Origin: Eubacteriales bacterium
GTDB lineage: Bacteria > Bacillota > Clostridia > Lachnospirales > Lachnospiraceae
Assembly (NCBI GenBank): GCA_030536575.1
Contig: JAUNPS010000005.1
Coordinates: 88,726-152,725 of the forward strand
Direction of reading: 5' to 3'
Length of the DNA stretch: 64,000 nt
The position numbers and the translations under genes are program-made. Under the pieces are notes generated by a model. That model did not search any database. It saw only the letters and a list, made by a program, of their open reading frames with translations, and had not been told where the DNA came from. Of the stretch, positions 36,094 to 44,944 are shown piece after piece; position 1 is the stretch's first letter, and every line of letters starts with the position of its first letter.

Positions 36094-37328
36094 GAAAAAA
36101 GAAAGAACGCACCCAGCGGATTGTCCTGCTGCTCCTTTATCTGGCCGGGTTGGCGGCCGGCCTGCTGGTTTTTCTGGCTGTCCCCTATTTCAGTCATAAA
36201 CGGGAATTGATCGCTATGGCGGTAAGCGCGGCAAAGTCCTATTCTTCCGAAGGAAATTTCGGCACATCCGGCACATTTGGCCTGGAGTACCTTGTCTTTG
36301 ACCGGGAAGGCCATCTGCTGGATCAGGCGCTGTTTGGCTTTCCGGATATGGCTGTTTCCATCGATGTGGAGAAATACGAAACCCGCCTGAATGCGGATGG
36401 GCCCGGCCTGTATTATGACCGTTTGGAAATTTCCATGGAATCGAAGACTACCCGCCGCATAGCCCTGGTGGCCGCGGCCCCGATCCAGGAGGCGGATACC
36501 TGGAACGGCACTCTGTTTCTGATCCGGGAACTGGAGTCTCTCCCAAATAACCTGACCGCTTTTGTCGCCACCTGGACAGTCCTGTTCCTGATGCTGTTCC
36601 TGTTTTTATGGATTCTGGATAAGAAAGAACAAGAATTGGAAAATCTGCAGCGGACCTATATCGCCGGCATGAATCACGAATTAAAATCTCCGATCACCTC
36701 CATCAAAGCCTTAAGCGAAACCCTGCTGGACGGCTATGTGACGGACCCGGAGAAACAATTGTTTTATTACGGCACGATTTTAAAAGAAGCCGATCATTTG
36801 GAAGACACGGTGCTGAAAATCCTGGAACTCTCCAAACTGCAAAGCACCAAAGCCCTCTATAAAAAAGAATGGGTTCTGGCAGAAAAAGTCTTTGGGCCAA
36901 TTTTAGACCGCTATGCAAACCTTTGTGAGGATGTGGAAATCCAATTCGAAGCCCCAAACTTTCACGCAGCTCCGATGCCAAAGCTTTACACGGCCCCGGC
37001 CCTGGCCTCCCGGATGCTGGATCTTCTTTTACATAACGCCTTCAAATTCACCGACCCGGAAAACGGGCTGGTCCGGGTGGCCCTTACCCCTGGCAGGGGC
37101 GTCCTCACCGTCAGCGTCCGGGACAACGGCTGCGGCGTCCCTCCCGACGCCCTTCCCTTTCTCTTTGACCGCTTCTACCAGGCGGAAAACGCCCACGATC
37201 AAACCGGAAGCGGCCTGGGCCTGTCCCTGGTCAAAGAAATGGCGGACGGCCTTCACGAAACCCTGCGGGTGGAAAGCGAACCCGGAAAAGGCTCTGTGTT
37301 CTCTTTCACGATCAGTACCAAAGCATGA
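36090..37328 (+). CDS. Membrane sensor histidine kinase
   Basis: 412 residues. Two membrane segments (about 12-32 and 155-175) enclose an extracytoplasmic sensor of about 120 residues. H-box with His196 (AGMNHELKSPITS), N-box LLHNAFKFTD, G-boxes VRDNGCGVPPD and GSGLGLSLVKEM. No HAMP domain is obvious. The start is the ATG that overlaps the response-regulator stop (ATGA); a longer frame upstream is out-of-frame noise. Partner of the upstream response regulator. Confidence 0.92.
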   Translation: MRKKKERTQRIVLLLLYLAGLAAGLLVFLAVPYFSHKRELIAMAVSAAKSYSSEGNFGTSGTFGLEYLVFDREGHLLDQALFGFPDMAVSIDVEKYETRLNADGPGLYYDRLEISMESKTTRRIALVAAAPIQEADTWNGTLFLIRELESLPNNLTAFVATWTVLFLMLFLFLWILDKKEQELENLQRTYIAGMNHELKSPITSIKALSETLLDGYVTDPEKQLFYYGTILKEADHLEDTVLKILELSKLQSTKALYKKEWVLAEKVFGPILDRYANLCEDVEIQFEAPNFHAAPMPKLYTAPALASRMLDLLLHNAFKFTDPENGLVRVALTPGRGVLTVSVRDNGCGVPPDALPFLFDRFYQAENAHDQTGSGLGLSLVKEMADGLHETLRVESEPGKGSVFSFTISTKA

Positions 37329-37339
37329 GGAGTGTTCTT

Positions 37340-38224
37340 ATGGAAATTCATTACATCGACGAGTTTATTACCCTGGCGGAAATCGGGAACTATCTGGAAG
37401 CTGCGGACGCCCTCTATCTGTCCCAGTCCACGCTCTCCCGCCACATCCAGAGCATTGAAAACGACCTGGGCGTCCAGCTCTTTAACCGCACCACCCGGAA
37501 GGTGGAATTAAATGCCTTTGGCAAGGTCTTCCTGCCCTATGCCAGACAGATCCAGGCATTGAAAGCCGATTACCAGAAAGCCCTTTCCGAACAGATCAAA
37601 GACCAGAACAGCAACATCACCATCGGGACGATCCCAACCATGGCCCAGTACCACATCACCGACATCCTGTCCCGGTTCCAGAACGAACATCCGGACTATA
37701 ACCTAAACATCGTGGATGCGGACAGCTCGGAGCTGGAAAAAATGCTCCGGGAAGGGAGCGTGGACTTTGCCTTTGTGCGCACCCGCGACCGTTCCGGCAC
37801 GGAATTTCAGACGCTGCCCTATTTTACCGACCACATTGTGGCTATTTTCCCCCGAAGCCATCCGCTGGCCGACTCGGAATCCGTCTCTTTAGACCAGCTA
37901 AAGGCCGAATCCTTCCTCTTTTTGTCCAAGGGTTCGATGATGCATACCCTTGCCATCTCGGCCTGTAAGGCGGCCGGGTTTTATCCCCATGTGGCCTTTA
38001 CCGGGCACCGGGCGGAAAATATCGTGGATCTGGTGGGCCGGGGGATGGGCATCGGCCTGCTGACCAGGCAGCCGCTGACCTACATTGATACGTCGAATGT
38101 GGCCATTGTGGACGTGATTCCGCAGTTTACCACCAGCATTTCGCTGACTTACCCGTCGGAGCAGTCGTTAAGCCCTACCGCAAGGCAGTTTTTGAAGTTT
38201 TACAAGTCGCTAGGAATCATTTAA
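37340..38224 (+). CDS. LysR-family transcriptional regulator
   Basis: 294 residues. Winged helix FITLAEIGNYLEAADALYLS-QSTLSRHI, then the periplasmic-binding-like sensor domain (about 90-290). AGGAG precedes MEIHYIDEF; a slightly longer start at 37325 overlaps the kinase stop. It follows the two-component genes directly and may control the same importer. Its last bases overlap the convergent HxlR gene by four. Confidence 0.9.
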   Translation: MEIHYIDEFITLAEIGNYLEAADALYLSQSTLSRHIQSIENDLGVQLFNRTTRKVELNAFGKVFLPYARQIQALKADYQKALSEQIKDQNSNITIGTIPTMAQYHITDILSRFQNEHPDYNLNIVDADSSELEKMLREGSVDFAFVRTRDRSGTEFQTLPYFTDHIVAIFPRSHPLADSESVSLDQLKAESFLFLSKGSMMHTLAISACKAAGFYPHVAFTGHRAENIVDLVGRGMGIGLLTRQPLTYIDTSNVAIVDVIPQFTTSISLTYPSEQSLSPTARQFLKFYKSLGII

Positions 38225-38550
38225 TGCGGCTGTATATCCAGATAATTTTTCCCCCATTCGCACATCGCGTCCAGAACCGGGACAACACTCTGCCCGAAGG
38301 AAGTAAGGGAGTAGATGGTTTTCGGAGGTTTTTCGGGAATGACCTCCCGATGGACCAGGCCGTTTCCTTCCAGATCGTGAAGCTGCTGGGAAAGCATTTT
38401 CGGCGTCGCGTTGGGAATGAGCCGCTGCAGCTCCATGTAGTGCAGCGGCTGGCCAATCAGATGCCAGAGAATCAGCGGTTTATATTTACCGCCGATTAAA
38501 GCCAGTGTTGCCTCCACGGGACAGTTAAATTGTTTCTTTTCGCATTTCAT
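38221..38550 (-). CDS. HxlR-family transcriptional regulator
   Basis: 109 residues, typical. MKCEKKQFNCPVEATLALIGGKYKPLILWHL is the family opening; the conserved cysteine before PVEATL could sense redox or electrophiles. AAGGAG precedes the start. Divergent from the nitroreductase gene with an inverted repeat in between, the usual HxlR-controls-neighbour arrangement. Confidence 0.92.
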   Translation of the reverse strand: MKCEKKQFNCPVEATLALIGGKYKPLILWHLIGQPLHYMELQRLIPNATPKMLSQQLHDLEGNGLVHREVIPEKPPKTIYSLTSFGQSVVPVLDAMCEWGKNYLDIQPH

Positions 38551-38578
38551 AGAGCGTTCTCCTTTCTTGCAAAGGTGC

Positions 38579-38643
38579 GCACTTTTTGGAAAGTATCTTC
38601 CGAAAAAGTGCATTCTTGCGGTTTGATTTTCAGATGCTACAAT
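38579..38643 (+). promoter_or_regulatory. HxlR operator candidate and nitroreductase promoter
   Basis: Inverted repeat 38579-38611: GCACTTTTTGGAA against TTCCGAAAAAGTGC (one extra base). Promoter on the plus strand: TTGCGG (38616-38621), 16-bp spacer, extended TGC-TACAAT (38638-38643). The inverted repeat sits just upstream of the -35 box and 29 bp before the HxlR start codon. Confidence 0.6.
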
Positions 38644-38654
38644 AAGGCTGCCGG

Positions 38655-38731
38655 TTGATTCCCGCGGACAGCAGGCCAAGCAGCCGCATTTTTGCGGATA
38701 TTTGGCAGTGCGCAAATGCCGCGAGGGTCAA
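38655..38731 (+). other. Nested hairpin leader of the nitroreductase mRNA
   Basis: Downstream of the promoter the 110-base leader folds as nested stems: TTGA (38655) with TCAA (38728), CGCGG (38663) with CCGCG (38719), GCCAA (38675) with TTGGC (38702) and CCGCA-TTTT-TGCGG (38684-38697). Whether it regulates translation is unknown. Confidence 0.4.
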
Positions 38732-38759
38732 ATAGAAAAGGCAGAAAGGAATTTATAGT

Positions 38760-39278
38760 ATGGATTTTATCACAATTGCAAAACAGCGCATGTCTGTACG
38801 CGGCTATGAGGAAACAAAGGTGGAGCCGGAGAAGCTGGAAAAGATTCTGGAAGCGGCCCATGTGGCCCCGACGGCGGCGAACCGCCAGCCGATTCATCTG
38901 ATTGTCGTTCAGAGTGAGGAGGGCCTTGCGAAGATTGACAAAGCGGCCAACATCTACGGCGCGCCTCTGGCCATCCTGGTGTGCGCCGACCATGAAAAGG
39001 CATGGACGCGGCCCTTTGACAAGAAGCAGACCTGCGACATCGACGCCTCCATTCTGACCGACCACATGATGCTGGCGGCCACGGAGCTGGGCCTGGGAAC
39101 CGTATGGGTCTGCTACTTCAAGCCTGACGTTCTGCGGAAGGAATTTAACCTCCCCGCCAACTTGGAGCCGGTCAATATTCTGGTTATCGGTTACTCAAAG
39201 GAAGGAACCGGCGATCCTGACCGCTTCGATGCACAGCGCATCCCGCTGAACCAGTTGGTTTCCTACGAAACTCTGTAA
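38760..39278 (+). CDS. Nitroreductase family protein
   Basis: 172 residues. FMN-binding opening ITIAKQRMSVRGYEE, AAHVAPTAANRQPIHLIVV and the TELGLGTVWVCYF helix mark the family; short form, typical of Clostridia. It reduces nitro, quinone or related compounds with FMN. AAAGGAA precedes the start. Probably repressed by the divergent HxlR protein. Confidence 0.9.
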   Translation: MDFITIAKQRMSVRGYEETKVEPEKLEKILEAAHVAPTAANRQPIHLIVVQSEEGLAKIDKAANIYGAPLAILVCADHEKAWTRPFDKKQTCDIDASILTDHMMLAATELGLGTVWVCYFKPDVLRKEFNLPANLEPVNILVIGYSKEGTGDPDRFDAQRIPLNQLVSYETL

Positions 39279-39445
39279 GGAACGATCCGGCCGGAGGGAC
39301 GGCTGCATCCAGCCCGGTTTTATAGTTCATGCCGCAAGTATATTCACGAAAAGTCTTAAAGTCAACGGTTTGGAGTCGTTTCTGCTTTTTGGAGCGCAAA
39401 TCGTCCCGATCGGATTTCCTAGAAAAATTCATTTCTCTTTGGATT

Positions 39446-39466
39446 AAAAAAGCTCCTTTATGGAGC
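39446..39466 (-). terminator. Orphan terminator-like hairpin on the minus strand
   Basis: Minus strand: GCTCC-ATAAA-GGAGC followed directly by TTTTTT. No minus-strand gene lies upstream of it between 39466 and 41875, so it would end antisense transcripts of the MATE/AraC genes, or is a leftover. Confidence 0.4.
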
Positions 39467-39488
39467 GTACAAAGAAGCGCGAATTTTC

Positions 39489-39529
39489 TATACTATGTTT
39501 GGCTGGTTAGACATGGCTAATACATAGTA
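39489..39529 (+). promoter_or_regulatory. -10 box and inverted repeats before the second MATE gene
   Basis: TATACT (39489-39494) overlaps the left arm of TACTATGT (39491-39498) / ACATAGTA (39522-39529); TTAG-ACATGG-CTAA lies in the middle (39507-39520). The -35 is weak. This looks like an activator- or repressor-controlled promoter. Confidence 0.4.
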
Positions 39530-39543
39530 GGAGGAATAAAGTG

Positions 39544-40917
39544 ATGAAACAGGCACTTGACACAAGAACAAAGCTCTTAACGAAAAGCCCCTGGCCGCTC
39601 ATGCTGGAACTCAGTATCCCTGCGGTTCTCGGCATGGCGGTGGTCGGGCTTTACAACCTAATGGATTCCATCTTTGTCGGCCAGATGGTCGGCAGCGTCC
39701 AGATGGGGGCCGTATCCGTCTCTTATCCCTTTACCCTAATCAACGCGGGCTCCGCCGCCATGCTGGGCGTAGGCTCGGCTTCGGTGCTGTCCCGCGCCAT
39801 CGGCAAAAAGGACGAGGACACCATCAAAAAGATCATGGGCAATCTGGTTGCCATGGTTCTTTTGCTTTCCGCGATTTATACCATGATCGGTATGACGTTC
39901 ACGCGCCAGCTTTTAACTCTGGCCGGAGCCAGCGAGAACATTTTAAATTACGCGGAGAAATATCTGCGGATCGTGTTCGCCGGTTCCTTATTCGTGAATT
40001 TCTTCCAGAGTGCCAACATGGTAATCCGCGGCGAGGGGCAGCTTAAAAAAGCGATGACGATCATTGCCAGCGGCGCGATCCTGAACATTATTCTTGACCC
40101 TATTTTTATTACCGTCTTGAGTCCTTACGGCATGGGAATCGAGGCCGCCGCCTATGCAACGGTCTTTTCCCAATTTGTTCAGGCCGCGGTTACATTCTGG
40201 TATTTCAAAAAGAAAAGCCCCCATGTGAAAATCGGACGTATTCGCATAGATCGGGTTCTTCTGCCGCAGGTGCTTTCTGTCGGCGTGTCCGCGCTGCTCA
40301 TGCAGGTCTTAACGCTGGTTCAGCAGACTGTCATCTATCGCGTGGCGGCGAATTATGGCGGGGAAACGCAGCAGATTCTCCTTGGCGCGGCACTTCGTTT
40401 CTGGAACTTCTCCTTTGTTCCGCTTTGGGGGATCAGCCAGGGCTTCCAGCCTGCCGCTGGCACGAATTACGGCGCACAGGATTATGACCGTGTGAAAACG
40501 CTGACCCGCGTATTCCTTATTTCGGCAACGCTGCTGTCCCTGGTGTTCTACATTCCGGCAGAACTATTCCCGGAAAAGGTATTGTCCATGTTTATCACAA
40601 CGCCGGGTGTCGCTGCTTCGGGCGCGGCCAACTTCCGCATCCTATTCAGCACTTACGTTTTGCAGGGCAGCTTCCTGATTGCTGTGACGCTGTTTCAGTC
40701 CATCGGCAAGGCAGGCAAAGCGACCTGGCTGGTGCTGTTCCGCCAGATCATCCTGTTTGTGCCGCTTTGTGTGGTTCTGCCGATGATCGGCGGCATGGGG
40801 ATTCGCGGCGTCTGGCTGGCGATTGCCCTGACGGATGCGGTTCTGGTCGTGATTACCGTTTCCATGATGCTCTCCGAGTTTCGCAAAATGCCTGCGACTT
40901 CCAATGAAAACCGATAG
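39544..40917 (+). CDS. MATE family efflux transporter
   Basis: 457 residues, twelve membrane segments; LMLELSIPAVLGMAVVGLYN and MDSIFVGQMVG are family openings. AGGAGG is 9 bases upstream of the ATG (a GTG one codon earlier is also possible). The AraC-type regulator follows 44 bases later, so drug or metabolite export under AraC control is likely. Confidence 0.9.
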   Translation: MKQALDTRTKLLTKSPWPLMLELSIPAVLGMAVVGLYNLMDSIFVGQMVGSVQMGAVSVSYPFTLINAGSAAMLGVGSASVLSRAIGKKDEDTIKKIMGNLVAMVLLLSAIYTMIGMTFTRQLLTLAGASENILNYAEKYLRIVFAGSLFVNFFQSANMVIRGEGQLKKAMTIIASGAILNIILDPIFITVLSPYGMGIEAAAYATVFSQFVQAAVTFWYFKKKSPHVKIGRIRIDRVLLPQVLSVGVSALLMQVLTLVQQTVIYRVAANYGGETQQILLGAALRFWNFSFVPLWGISQGFQPAAGTNYGAQDYDRVKTLTRVFLISATLLSLVFYIPAELFPEKVLSMFITTPGVAASGAANFRILFSTYVLQGSFLIAVTLFQSIGKAGKATWLVLFRQIILFVPLCVVLPMIGGMGIRGVWLAIALTDAVLVVITVSMMLSEFRKMPATSNENR

Positions 40918-40961
40918 GATACGCATTTAAGACCGATGCTTTTCTGAACGGGAGGAATCTT

Positions 40962-42041
40962 ATGAACGAAAACCTGCTCGCCGACGCTGCGGGATTGGCG
41001 GTTATTTCAAGAGAACAGGACGGATACTGTACCGTCTGCAAAATGGATTGTGCAGATGGCCTGGGGCTTCTGACGGTTTTTCAGGTCTATCCCGGTATCC
41101 AGCTCATTTACAATGATTTTGAGGCAACGGGCTGCTGTTGGGACAGGAACCTCGGCAAAGACATTTTAGAGATCAACCATTGCCGGGAGGGACGGGAAGG
41201 GAGCAGGCTGCCGAGCGGTTCCTGCTTATATCTTGGGGAAGGCGACCTTTCCATTCACACAATGGATAACTGCGCTGCTGGAATGTCGTTCCCGCTGAAG
41301 CATTATCGTGGGATTTCTGTCGTGATCGACTTAGAGAGTGTTTCGCAAAATCCACCCGGAATACTTGGGGAATGCGGAATCGCTGTCGCTGATTTCAAGG
41401 AAAAGTTCTGCAAGGACGGCACTTGTTTTGTCATGCGGGCAAAGGACGAAATTGAGCATATTTTTTCAGAGCTTTATTCTGTTCCGGACTGCATACAAAA
41501 GCCATACTTCATGCTGAAAGTACAGGAGCTTTTATTGTTCCTGCACATGGTAGATGTGAAAAAGGAAAAGCAGCGGGAATTCTATACCTCTCCCCAGGTG
41601 GAGACTGTCCGTAAGATTCATAAGCGGTTGATTTCCAACTTGCAGGAGCGGCCGACGATTGAGGAGCTTTCCAAAGAATATCTCATCAATACCGCGGCCT
41701 TAAAAGACACCTTCAAGGGCGTGTACGGACAGCCCATCGGAGCATACATGAAAACATACCGCATCAAACAGGCCGCTTTGCTGCTTCGGCAGACCCAGGC
41801 TACTATAGCGGAGATTGCAGGCCAGGTTGGGTATGAGAATCAGAGTAAGTTTGCCGCGGCATTTCGGGATGAGTTTAAGATTGCTCCGACAGAGTACCGG
41901 AAACAAAACAGCGGGGACAGGAAAACAGCCATTCCTGCACCGCTTCCAGCGTATAGGCATGCACCCAGGTATTCACATGGAACGCCCCCGGAAAGCTTTC
42001 CGCACCTTCCGGCAGGACGCTGTCCTTCTCATACCAGGTAA
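40962..42041 (+). CDS. AraC-family transcriptional regulator with abnormal C-terminal tail
   Basis: 359 residues. An N-terminal sensor domain of about 200 residues and a C-terminal two-helix-turn-helix region (RPTIEELSKEYLINTAALKD ... AEIAGQVGYENQSKFAAAFRDEFKIAPTEYRK, given here in parts of the family pattern). The normal fold ends near residue 310; the last 45 residues (Pro/Arg/His-rich, ending PAGRCPSHTR) are the antisense of the convergent esterase gene and are probably an artefact of a lost stop codon. AAACGGGAGGAAT precedes the start. Confidence 0.85.
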   Translation: MNENLLADAAGLAVISREQDGYCTVCKMDCADGLGLLTVFQVYPGIQLIYNDFEATGCCWDRNLGKDILEINHCREGREGSRLPSGSCLYLGEGDLSIHTMDNCAAGMSFPLKHYRGISVVIDLESVSQNPPGILGECGIAVADFKEKFCKDGTCFVMRAKDEIEHIFSELYSVPDCIQKPYFMLKVQELLLFLHMVDVKKEKQREFYTSPQVETVRKIHKRLISNLQERPTIEELSKEYLINTAALKDTFKGVYGQPIGAYMKTYRIKQAALLLRQTQATIAEIAGQVGYENQSKFAAAFRDEFKIAPTEYRKQNSGDRKTAIPAPLPAYRHAPRYSHGTPPESFPHLPAGRCPSHTR

Positions 42042-43062
42042 AGAAAATGTGGCTTTTCTCCTGCGAAAGTTTCCGGAACGAAGCGTTCTGCTCTTCCAGC
42101 GGCGCTTTTGCGTCAACGTGTCCGGTTACGACGGTTCCGCCGTTCTCCTTCACCCGTTCCATGCACGCGCCCATAATCGGAAAGGCCTTTTCATCCATTT
42201 CCGAAACCAGAATCCAGAGGTTCTGGTCTTTGACCGCTCCCATCCGCGCCGGGTCCCATTGCCCCGCCACCAGAAAGCTCCCCGCAAACAGCTCCGGCTC
42301 GCGCAGATTCATCTCGCACAGCATCATACAGCCCATAGACTGCCCGGTGCCGTAAATCCGCGCCGGATCGATGGGGTACTCCGCACAGAGCTGTTTCACC
42401 AGCGAAACCGTAGCTTCGACCTCCCAGGTCACCTGGTATTCATCGTTGGCCGTCTGCCGTGGATAACACGGGGCGAGCACAAAACAGGGGCGTTTCGCCT
42501 GATGCGCTTTTTCCGCCCAGGTCACCGCCCCCAGGCCCTGAACCAGGGGAGCCGCCTTTTCATCCGAACATGCGCCCAAATCGTGCATGAACAGCACCAG
42601 GGGGCAGCGCTGTCCTGCTTCCATCTTCGGCACATAGAGCTGATAATCCAGAAACTCCCCGGTTTCCGGGACCACATAGCGGAACACTTGGAACGAATCT
42701 GCCAGCTCGTCGATGACCTCCGTGCTTTGCATCACCTCGCCGGTCGGGAGATAGCAGATTTCCAGGGCCGGACGGCGCACACCCATCCGGGCGCCCCGTC
42801 CCTTTCCGATCCGATACCGGGTCTTCGCCTCCGCATCCTGGGGATTCAGGTGCAGCACCACACAATGGCCAAAATTCGCCTGCTCATCCTCCTTTCCGGT
42901 CGCATTGACCGCAGTCCGAAGGATCGTTCTGCCTTTTACCGCAAACGCCTCTGCGGCCTCTTCTTCCCGGAGCGGTCTTCGCATCCGGATAACGGCCGCC
43001 GTCACTTTCTGGCCGTCCCCAAAGCTCCTGCATACCGCTGCCGCCTGTTCCATCTGTCCCAT
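41875..43062 (-). CDS. Alpha/beta-hydrolase esterase (PHB-depolymerase/prolyl-oligopeptidase-like)
   Basis: 395 residues, no signal peptide. An N-terminal beta-rich domain (about 1-140) precedes an alpha/beta hydrolase with nucleophile GTGQSMGCMM and CPLVLFMHDLGACSD oxyanion strand. Start at MGQMEQAAAVCR with AAAGGAAACAG upstream. It lies 26 bases after the secreted-protein gene and is likely in its operon. Its end overlaps the AraC reading frame by 167 bases. Substrate unknown; ester or peptide. Confidence 0.78.
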   Translation of the reverse strand: MGQMEQAAAVCRSFGDGQKVTAAVIRMRRPLREEEAAEAFAVKGRTILRTAVNATGKEDEQANFGHCVVLHLNPQDAEAKTRYRIGKGRGARMGVRRPALEICYLPTGEVMQSTEVIDELADSFQVFRYVVPETGEFLDYQLYVPKMEAGQRCPLVLFMHDLGACSDEKAAPLVQGLGAVTWAEKAHQAKRPCFVLAPCYPRQTANDEYQVTWEVEATVSLVKQLCAEYPIDPARIYGTGQSMGCMMLCEMNLREPELFAGSFLVAGQWDPARMGAVKDQNLWILVSEMDEKAFPIMGACMERVKENGGTVVTGHVDAKAPLEEQNASFRKLSQEKSHIFFTWYEKDSVLPEGAESFPGAFHVNTWVHAYTLEAVQEWLFSCPRCFVSGTLSEQS

Positions 43063-43088
43063 TGTCTGTTTCCTTTCCAGGTTCTTAA

Positions 43089-44837
43089 TTATTTCGATCC
43101 GCCCTGATAGCCGGTTCCGACAAAGGTCTGCCACGGCCATCTTCCGTGCATTTCCCAATTGTCTCCGAGCACGTAGCCGCTCTGTGCGGTCAGGCCTGTG
43201 CAGTCTGTCGGGTCCAGAGGCATATTGTCCGCATTTCCATAAACCTTGTCACAGGTATAGGTAACACCGTCCACGGTCACGTCTGCCGTCTGGTCATATA
43301 CGCGTTCGAAGGAACCCGTATTGTCCACGATCTGACAGTTGTTGTCTTCCATGGAGTTAAACGCCATTGCCTCGTCCGCGGCGTCCGTAAAGATGCCGTT
43401 TCCGTTCTCGTCTTCGGTGTAGTAGCTTACCGTGCCGTTTTCATCCGTATAAGCCAGGGTGTAGGTCGGAACCTTAAAGGCCTGTTCCCACTCGGTCAGG
43501 TTATCGACGCCGTAATACGTCCAGTGCTGCGTTCCCGTCATGCCGCCGGTCATGATATAGTATGCGTAAACGCTGGCAATTTCGTAGTCATGGGAAATGC
43601 TGGTCACGGTATATTTCTGCTCATCCCAGGTCAGGTTTTCCGTATTCACATCCACATGCAGGGTCTTGTAAACCGGAATATTCGCCCAGTAAATGTAGTT
43701 GACAACCAGCGTCGTCTGGTCTTTCTCCGTCTTCACCGTGAAATCTGTTCCCGGCTCCAGAACCAGTTCATCGCCGTAATCGCCCTGCATCGTAAGGGTA
43801 AAGTCTTCTGCGGTCAGAGCTGATGCGTCAAAATCGATGGGCCAGGTGATATTCAGGTAATCCGGATAGGCGTCGCACAGAACCGGAATCTCATTTTCGG
43901 CCGTAGTCGTCCATAAAGGCTGGGTATCGTTGATCAGACTGCCATTGCTCTCAATGGTAAACGTCCGTCCATACGCATATACATGAACCCGGAACGTGGC
44001 CTGCGCCAGCGGCAGTCCCTGATAGGTCAGCCCGCTCACCCCGATATTCGCATAATAGTTTCCGTTCCCGTCGCCGCCAAGCTCTGAAAAGGTTCCGGAA
44101 AACTTCTCGATGTCCATCGTATAATTCATCTCGCCGTTCGACCATTCCCCGGTCAGCGTATCATCCTCAAACCCGTAGTCTGTCAGGTAATAGCCGTCCC
44201 CTTCCAGCAGCTTCACAACCGAAGCGCTGCTGTCGATCAGGCTGTCGTCGATCCCGTCCAGCTTCAGGGCTACTTTCACCGTATCCTCGGTAAACTCCCA
44301 GACGCCTTCTCCCATGGAGCTTCTTCCTTCAATGGTTCCTTCCACAACAACTTCCGGAATCGTATAAACGCCAGCCAATTCAGAAACGATCGTGTACTGG
44401 CCATGATTCTCCCCTTCTACCACAAGGGGGATATCGCCGTTTGGCATCACATACAGGCTGCCGGAGCCATTCGTGGTGAATCCTTCGATTTTTGAAGCGT
44501 CAATGGTGATATCCAGAGCGAAATCTTCCCCGTTTACCGCAAAGGCTACGCCGCTCTCGTTCGTGAAAACCGGCTCTCCCGCCTCGTTTACAATCCAATG
44601 CGTCACGTCCGTATTATCCGCCACATCGAACTGCCAGCCTTCTTTGGCTTTCAGATGGATGGTGTAAACGCCGGTATCCTGAATGTTTACTTCTTCGGCA
44701 TTCAGGGATTCAAAATATTGATTTCCGGATTCTTCCTGGCTCTCTTCCGCCAAAACAGCCACCGGGCTGCTCACCGGTACGGCACAAACGGCCAGGGAGC
44801 AGGCTGCCAGAAACGCTAACACGGTTTTCTTTTTCAT
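43089..44837 (-). CDS. Large secreted protein of unknown function
   Basis: 582 residues. Signal peptide MKKKTVLAFLAACSLAVCAV with likely cleavage after AVLA; no anchor motif is seen at the end (TFVGTGYQGGSK). The mature part is beta-strand-rich with repeated hydrophobic/acidic patterns; a Ca-binding-like loop DENGNGIFTDAADEA is near residue 475. A broken paralogue lies at 22967-24337. Start fixed by AGGAGG. Followed by an esterase gene. I do not recognise the family. Confidence 0.72.
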   Translation of the reverse strand: MKKKTVLAFLAACSLAVCAVPVSSPVAVLAEESQEESGNQYFESLNAEEVNIQDTGVYTIHLKAKEGWQFDVADNTDVTHWIVNEAGEPVFTNESGVAFAVNGEDFALDITIDASKIEGFTTNGSGSLYVMPNGDIPLVVEGENHGQYTIVSELAGVYTIPEVVVEGTIEGRSSMGEGVWEFTEDTVKVALKLDGIDDSLIDSSASVVKLLEGDGYYLTDYGFEDDTLTGEWSNGEMNYTMDIEKFSGTFSELGGDGNGNYYANIGVSGLTYQGLPLAQATFRVHVYAYGRTFTIESNGSLINDTQPLWTTTAENEIPVLCDAYPDYLNITWPIDFDASALTAEDFTLTMQGDYGDELVLEPGTDFTVKTEKDQTTLVVNYIYWANIPVYKTLHVDVNTENLTWDEQKYTVTSISHDYEIASVYAYYIMTGGMTGTQHWTYYGVDNLTEWEQAFKVPTYTLAYTDENGTVSYYTEDENGNGIFTDAADEAMAFNSMEDNNCQIVDNTGSFERVYDQTADVTVDGVTYTCDKVYGNADNMPLDPTDCTGLTAQSGYVLGDNWEMHGRWPWQTFVGTGYQGGSK

Positions 44838-44914
44838 GATAGAACCTCCTTTTATTTTTGCACAATTTGCCATCTTTTTTTATCGCTTTTTTGTGCAGTT
44901 TCTTTTGTGAACTC

Positions 44915-44944
44915 ATTCTAGCATTTTCTGTTTTGTAGAAGCAA
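44915..44944 (-). promoter_or_regulatory. Promoter of the secreted-protein/esterase genes, like that of the importer
   Basis: TTGCTT (44939-44944), 18-bp spacer, TAGAAT (44915-44920) with TGC before it. The upstream block (44945-44982) and the leader before AGGAGG (AATTGTGCAAAAAT) match the importer's promoter region in order and spacing. Confidence 0.6.

Noticed and set aside
39289-39325. Terminator after the nitroreductase gene
   Set aside because: GGCTG-CATC-CAGCC has only five base pairs and a short TTTT three bases later; too weak to list.
41815-43107. 430-codon plus-strand frame opposite the esterase
   Set aside because: Mirrors the esterase coding region, His/Arg/Pro-rich composition typical of antisense frames.
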